From positions 1,364,001 to 1,428,000 of the forward strand of contig NC_081338.1 in assembly GCF_022539665.2 (NCBI RefSeq): a DNA stretch of 64,000 nucleotides, written 5' to 3'. The position numbers and the translations under genes were made by a program. Every line of letters starts with the position of its first letter. The stretch's first letter is position 1. Origin of the DNA: Daphnia carinata. Taxonomy: Eukaryota; Arthropoda; Branchiopoda; Diplostraca; Daphniidae. Positions 59,306-64,000 of this stretch are shown one piece after another. The notes below the pieces were generated by a model. That model did not search any database. It was not told the origin of the DNA and saw nothing but the letters and a program-made list of their open reading frames with translations.

Positions 59306-60921
59306 GGTTCCCCCGTTTGAAGGCGATAGCCCCCGATTGCCGTAGTATCTAAAGATTACAGTGATAGCAGTATGGGAAGAAAACAAAAGAAAAATATAAT
59401 TAACATTCGTTGGCTTGATCTTCTGATATCCGTGTCTTGTGTCCGAATGAGTCGTTCCTCGGCGGCCGCTCCTCGTTGTGTATAGCCGTACGGTAAAACC
59501 TGTTAGGCCGACTACGCTGAGTAGTACGACCACGAAGGCTATTATCCATTCGTACGGATAGTTCGCATGGCTTGGCGTTGACGACATGTCCAGCAGGTTC
59601 AATATTTCATTATGTGTCAACGTTGCTGTTGCTTCCAATTTTTCTTGCTGTAGTAACATGTTGCTTAACTTGTCGAGGTGCGATGTGTTTGTTGACGGGA
59701 AACTTATGACTGTTGCCGTTTTTGAATTTGTGATGTTTGGCCGGAACTCCGGTAGATTCGGCATCTGGATTGATATGGCTGCGGCGGTGGTGGTACCTTC
59801 TAGGCTTGCCGGGAAGATCCAACCTTACGGGCGGGCTGTGCAGCCCTGGGGAACTTCAAAGTATCCTACTGCTGGTAATTGTAGGCGCTGGGACGGTACC
59901 TGCTTACTGTCCGGAGGGCATGAAAAAAGCACATTACGTGGTCCCAACGCCGAGAATGCCCATTGGTTTTGTCCTAGATAGGCTACTTCTGGTCCATTAA
60001 AACTGTTTCTGACAATGCGACCTGATTTGTGCTTCCTCGTTGTTGAACATGTGAAATTTCACAACTGTTTATCCAATCGGCGACAGTTACTAACTTCATC
60101 GTTTGATAACTCGATAAACGTGTCCAGATCGGCTGTAATTGCCAGAAAGTCTGGTAAGTTGGTTATTAGTACTTCGTGTGTGCCGTTGGTCATTGGTTTC
60201 GTTAGCTTTACTAGCTTTAAAATTTAAGGTGTTGTTTCGAGGAAAAGCCGGAATTTGTTGTGAATGACTGCGTCTGACACCCGTGCTTCTCGAAAGATGA
60301 CCCATAATTCCTCTGCCGGTATCGTCCATCCCAGTGGGAGGTACTTATTTATATCTTTTATTGCTCGCTCGGGTTTGTTGGTGGGAATATCTGTAGTGGT
60401 AAGTGTCCATTTCCTAATGTTGTTAATCCAATTTCCCAGTCCCCAATTTGCTGTTGTAACCATAGTATTACTTGCTCCAATGATTCAAACGTCGTGTCTA
60501 ATTCTGCAAAGTATTGTTCTTGTTGTATGTTTGCTAATTCATAGGATTGGATGTGGTCCAAAATGACATCTGCCCACTTCTGCAGTATCACTGATTGTTG
60601 GTGTAGTTCCTGCAGCAATGCTAAATTTGATCGCGTTAATTGTTGACTCTCGTTTATGGTCGATGCATGTTGATCCAGCACATGAACTATTTCTTGGTTC
60701 TGGCTTCCCATTGTTTCAATTTTCTTATTAAGTTCTACTAAATCTGCCTGTGTGGTGACACCAAATAACCATTTGAGTACCGTGCCACCCCAATCTATCA
60801 CTCCTCTTTTTGTCCGACCCGCTCCTGTGAGGGTCATCGCACATGTTGTTAATCTTGTTTTGGATATGTTTAAGCTTCTGCTCAGTAATAACACCTTGTT
60901 CTCTGTTTTACTTGCTATCAT
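59186..60921 (-). pseudogene. env relic of gypsy copy 3
   Basis: Fragments 60358-60921, 60224-60463, 60096-60329 and 59186-59764. An RTKR furin-like site near 60803-60817 is followed by a fusion-peptide-like segment ending LKWLFG, then a heptad region with HVLDQHASTINESQQL. The membrane anchor WIIAFVVVLLSVVGLTGF lies near 59495-59550, and an Arg/Ser/Thr-rich tail reaches into the LTR. Frame changes near 60400, 60260 and between 60096 and 59800 break it. The layout equals copy 2 Env, but the sequences have diverged widely. Confidence 0.82.
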
Positions 60922-61859
60922 ATAACTCGCGGTGTCGCTCCATGCCGCGTATCAATCTTTGTTTTCAAATTTCACTCCATCCTTTCTATGTTTGGCTGCC
61001 ACTAGTGACAAGTCGTCAAGGTTTTTTTCTACCACTGTGATGGCTTTCTCTGCATCTTGTAACATCACATCTGTCGCCACCGTCCATGATGATTCACTGA
61101 TTGCAATCCCCAGTTGTTCCTTAAATATTAGTGTCCCTGACTACCATTGCTGAGGTACCGTATATGCACCCGACTAACATTATAGTCAGTAGGTGAAATA
61201 GCCCCACCCTAAAAAAGTTGGGTTTACGACGATTTCGTAATGGACGTGTAAGGCCTATTGCTTGGATACCGACGTGTATCTGATTCTTACGGTCAGGTTC
61301 CCATTCAGCTCGTGCTTTCTCAAATTGTAATATTGTGTTTGAGAATTGATCTTTTGTCTTCGTGTTAAGTGAGTGTTCAATTCTTGTATCGTGTTTTATC
61401 GACGTGCCGACGAGTTGTGTTACACTACGTCGTCATCTTGCATCTATTCTAATAGTCTGCTTGTGCTATTGCGGTAAACTTACACTACAATTATCCGTTT
61501 CACTTTCCGTTTCCCTTTTTATTCAATAGCTTTCTCTTATGTCTTTATTCAAAACCTCTTTGTATTTTCATGCTTAAACTAAAACAAATGTAGTCATCAT
61601 TGTGGGTACAACGCCTCTGAGTTCTTTTATTCTTATAGTCTTTTATTCTTTTATTCTTTTATTCTTTTCATTCTTTCTTGTCTTAAATTCGTAAAGTCAA
61701 TCTTCCCACAGAGAAGATGCTTTACAGTTGCTTTGTCCTCTGCCTACGTTGATTCATTCATGTTTTCCTGATGTGTTTCTAGAGTGTTGTCCGCCACCAT
61801 TCCTTGATTAGGGTTTTCCTGAAGTGTGTTGGTTTGGTGAAATAACTTCATACTAACCA
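60922..61859. other. env leader/pol-env junction region of copy 3
   Basis: Probably the degraded env start and pol end on the minus strand. No continuous frame. Contains a simple repeat (61622-61680). Confidence 0.4.
61622..61680. repeat. TTCTTTTA-type simple repeat
   Basis: Repeated TCTTTTATTC words. Confidence 0.85.
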
Positions 61860-64000
61860 CATGGATAATTTCAGATATGCCACCTTTGGCTGGACTTCGT
61901 AGTTAACTGGAGTGGTTTGACATAGTACTTCGTAGGGACCTATCCAGCGATGAAGTAATTTATCGGATCGCCACTTTTTTCTTATCGGCCTATATACTAG
62001 TACCACGTCTCCTTCTTGAAATGTCACCGTGCGATGATGTGCATCATAAAACCTTTTTTATTTTTCTTGTATGCGCTGTAGTCGGGTCCGCACAATATCC
62101 CTCGCGATCGTCAAGTCGCTCATTAGTTGTTCAGCGTATGTCTTTCTCGCCAGATCTGTTGAGACTCTTGGGTTTGGCTGGGCTCCTACTAGGTCCTACT
62201 AGGTCTATTGGGAGCACTGGTTCTCGTATAGTAGAAAAAATGGGGAAAATCCGGTGGATTCTTGTCGTGCTGTATTATACGCGATGCAAATGTGATGCAA
62301 CAGTTCATCCCAATTCTTTTGGTCGTTTGAGACGTACATCGACATCATCCTGGCTAACGTGTGATTCATGCGTTCCACCTGTCCATTTGCTTGTGGATGA
62401 TAACTTGATGTTGATGTCTTATGTCTGATTCCCAATTTCTGGAACATGGTTTGCGTATTTCAGCTAAGCAACATTTGCCTGCATGCATTTTGTTTATTTG
62501 TTGCCTGCATTTTCTGTTATTATGGGTTCGGGCATTCCATGACGTAGTGCTATGTGTTCCACCAGAAATTTAGTAATTTCTTCCTTCATTTCTTTATTCC
62601 ACCCATTTTGTTAAATAATCCACCGCTACGATGATCATTTTGTTCCCTGAATCCGATAACGTAAAGGGTCCTAGGAGGTCCACCCCCACTTTCTGGAAAG
62701 GTATGGCTACTTTGATACACTGCAGCATTCCACCTGGAATGAGTTTTGGGCTTTTTCGTGTTTGACACTGCGAGCATGTTTTGATATACTCCAATACGTC
62801 CTTTTCCATATCCTCCCAGAAAAAACGGTGCGTAATTTTCTGTAACGTTTTCTAATTCCCCATATATCCTGAATACAAATCATTATGACATGCTGTTAAC
62901 ACCATGTGTTTATACTCAGGTGGGACACAAAATCGTAACCACTGTTTTCCCCATTTCGTTTTCAATTTTATACAATTTCCCTTCTTCCAATGAAAAACAC
63001 CTTCCGCAGATCTTTGTGATTCCAGTTTTTCAATGCGTTTTTTCCATTTTGTTACTCCATGTTGTTTCTGAGCCAGATCCAATACTATATCCGTTGATAT
63101 ATTATATATCAATACATATATATTATGGATATATGAATTTATCCATAAGGTCTGCTTGGCCATATTGCACTGTTCCAATAGCTATGTACCGATCCTCTGA
63201 CTCCGTTTCTGTGATGGGAATTGGGTAACGAGAAAGGCAGTCAGCGTTGAAATGTAGTTTACCATGTCTGTATCTGATCTCTACGTCATATTCTAGTAAA
63301 CACAAGCTCCAGCGTGCTAATCGTCCTGTTATATCCTTCTTCGTCCTCAACCAGCAGAGGGCTTCATGATCGGTCACGATTATTACTCTGCAGCCCCACA
63401 CAAAACTTCTGAATTTCTTTAAACCCCAGATGAGGGCTAGGAATTCTTTTTCAGTGATAAAATAGTTTATTTCTGATTTTGACATCAATCGACTGGCATA
63501 AGCCAATGGGTATTCTTTCCCATCCTTGGACTGTGAGAAAACTGCCCCAATCCCATATCCACACGCGTCCGTCATGATGATCATCGGTGCTTCATAATCT
63601 GGGTGAGCCAATATCGGGGCCGCTGTTAACATTTGTTTCAACTTTATGAAACTTGCCCGCTGGGTTTCTTCCCAAATGAAAGGTATGCCTTTCTTGGTTA
63701 ATCTCGCCAAGGGTTGTGCTAACTTGGCGAAATGTTTAATATGTCATCTGTAGTAAGAACATAGCCCGACCAAGCTTTGGACACGTCTGATTTTTTCTGC
63801 TATTGTTTTTCCCTCGTTGCATTCTGCGAAGTCTGCTACTGCTGCGATTTTTTCCGGATCTGGTGATATGTCTTGTTTAGAAACCACGTGTCCTAGGACT
63901 TTCAAAGTCGTCATTGCAAATTGGCAGTTGTTTCCCTTCAGTTTCAGTGCTTTGGCCAAACACGATAATACCAAATGTAGGCGGTATATATGTGTTTGAA
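61860..64000 (-). pseudogene. pol fragment of gypsy copy 3 (RT end, RH, IN)
   Basis: 63744-63974 is the RT C-terminus (TTLKVLGHVVSKQDISPDPEK). 63123-63710 is RNase H (TDACGYGIGAVFSQSKDG, TEKEFLALIWGLKKF, VTDHEALCWLRTK, NADCLSRYP). 62594-62809 has C-S-Q-C of the zinc module and VDLLGPF. 62205-62447 has YHPQANGQVERMNHTLARM with the catalytic Glu. 61870-62040 gives the C-terminal GPY/F-like module (LLHRWIGPYEVLCQTTPV). Breaks lie near 63730, 62850, between 62594 and 62447 (where the second Asp should be) and near 62200. Confidence 0.85.

Larger units (their letters stand above)
58902..64000 (-). mobile_element. gypsy/errantivirus-like provirus, copy 3, runs off the window
   Basis: Minus strand, read from the right edge: RT end, RNase H, integrase, env, 3' LTR. 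The domain set is the same as in copy 2, but protein identity is only moderate, so this is a different subfamily. Frames are interrupted throughout. The 5' LTR, gag, protease and most of RT lie beyond 64000, so no target duplication can be checked. Confidence 0.88.

Overview
This is eukaryotic DNA: AT-rich, with short introns of about 50-300 bp, a large satellite and nested retroelements and Helitrons. It contains no bacterial operon. The repertoire (a DIRS-type tyrosine-recombinase retroelement, env-bearing gypsy elements, a Helitron, and an intron-bearing animal integrase-core gene relic) points to an arthropod. A branchiopod crustacean such as Daphnia is my best guess, but that is inference and the sequence alone does not prove it. 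Two runs of exactly 100 N (22149-22248 and 33480-33579) are assembly gaps, both at satellite edges.

Left third (1-22148). A broken DIRS-like element occupies 752-6961 on the minus strand. Its ends are fixed by inverted terminal repeats and by an internal region that joins the complements of both tips. It carries gag, RT, RNase H and tyrosine recombinase relics and is split by a ~1 kb insertion. Next come a pseudogene of an intron-containing integrase-core protein (7440-8520, minus), a ~2.1 kb segment bounded by inverted repeats (8588-10682), a 5'- and 3'-truncated gypsy/errantivirus-like provirus (copy 1, 10855-15925), a probable solo LTR (16142-16480), AT-rich non-coding DNA, and one weakly supported three-exon host gene (19919-20826).

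Middle and right (22149-58900). A single satellite family with a 70-bp unit, always in the same orientation, makes three blocks. They are separated by insertions: an inverted, truncated Helitron-derived segment (25040-29290), a head-to-tail Helitron pair (gap to 37632, then 37633-42357) and a nearly complete env-bearing gypsy element (copy 2, 42511-51285, ATAT target duplication inside a satellite unit). The satellite appears to act as a sink for insertions.

Right end (58902-64000). A third, diverged env-bearing gypsy element (copy 3) lies on the minus strand with its 3' LTR abutting the decayed edge of the satellite. It continues past the window.

The observations most worth checking are: a spliced, antisense, unrecognised coding region lying between env and the 3' LTR of gypsy copy 2; the tandem Helitron junction with no intervening base; the inverted Helitron-derived arms built of ~400-bp tandem units; and a fold-back cluster of a 12-mer in both orientations at 25600-25805.
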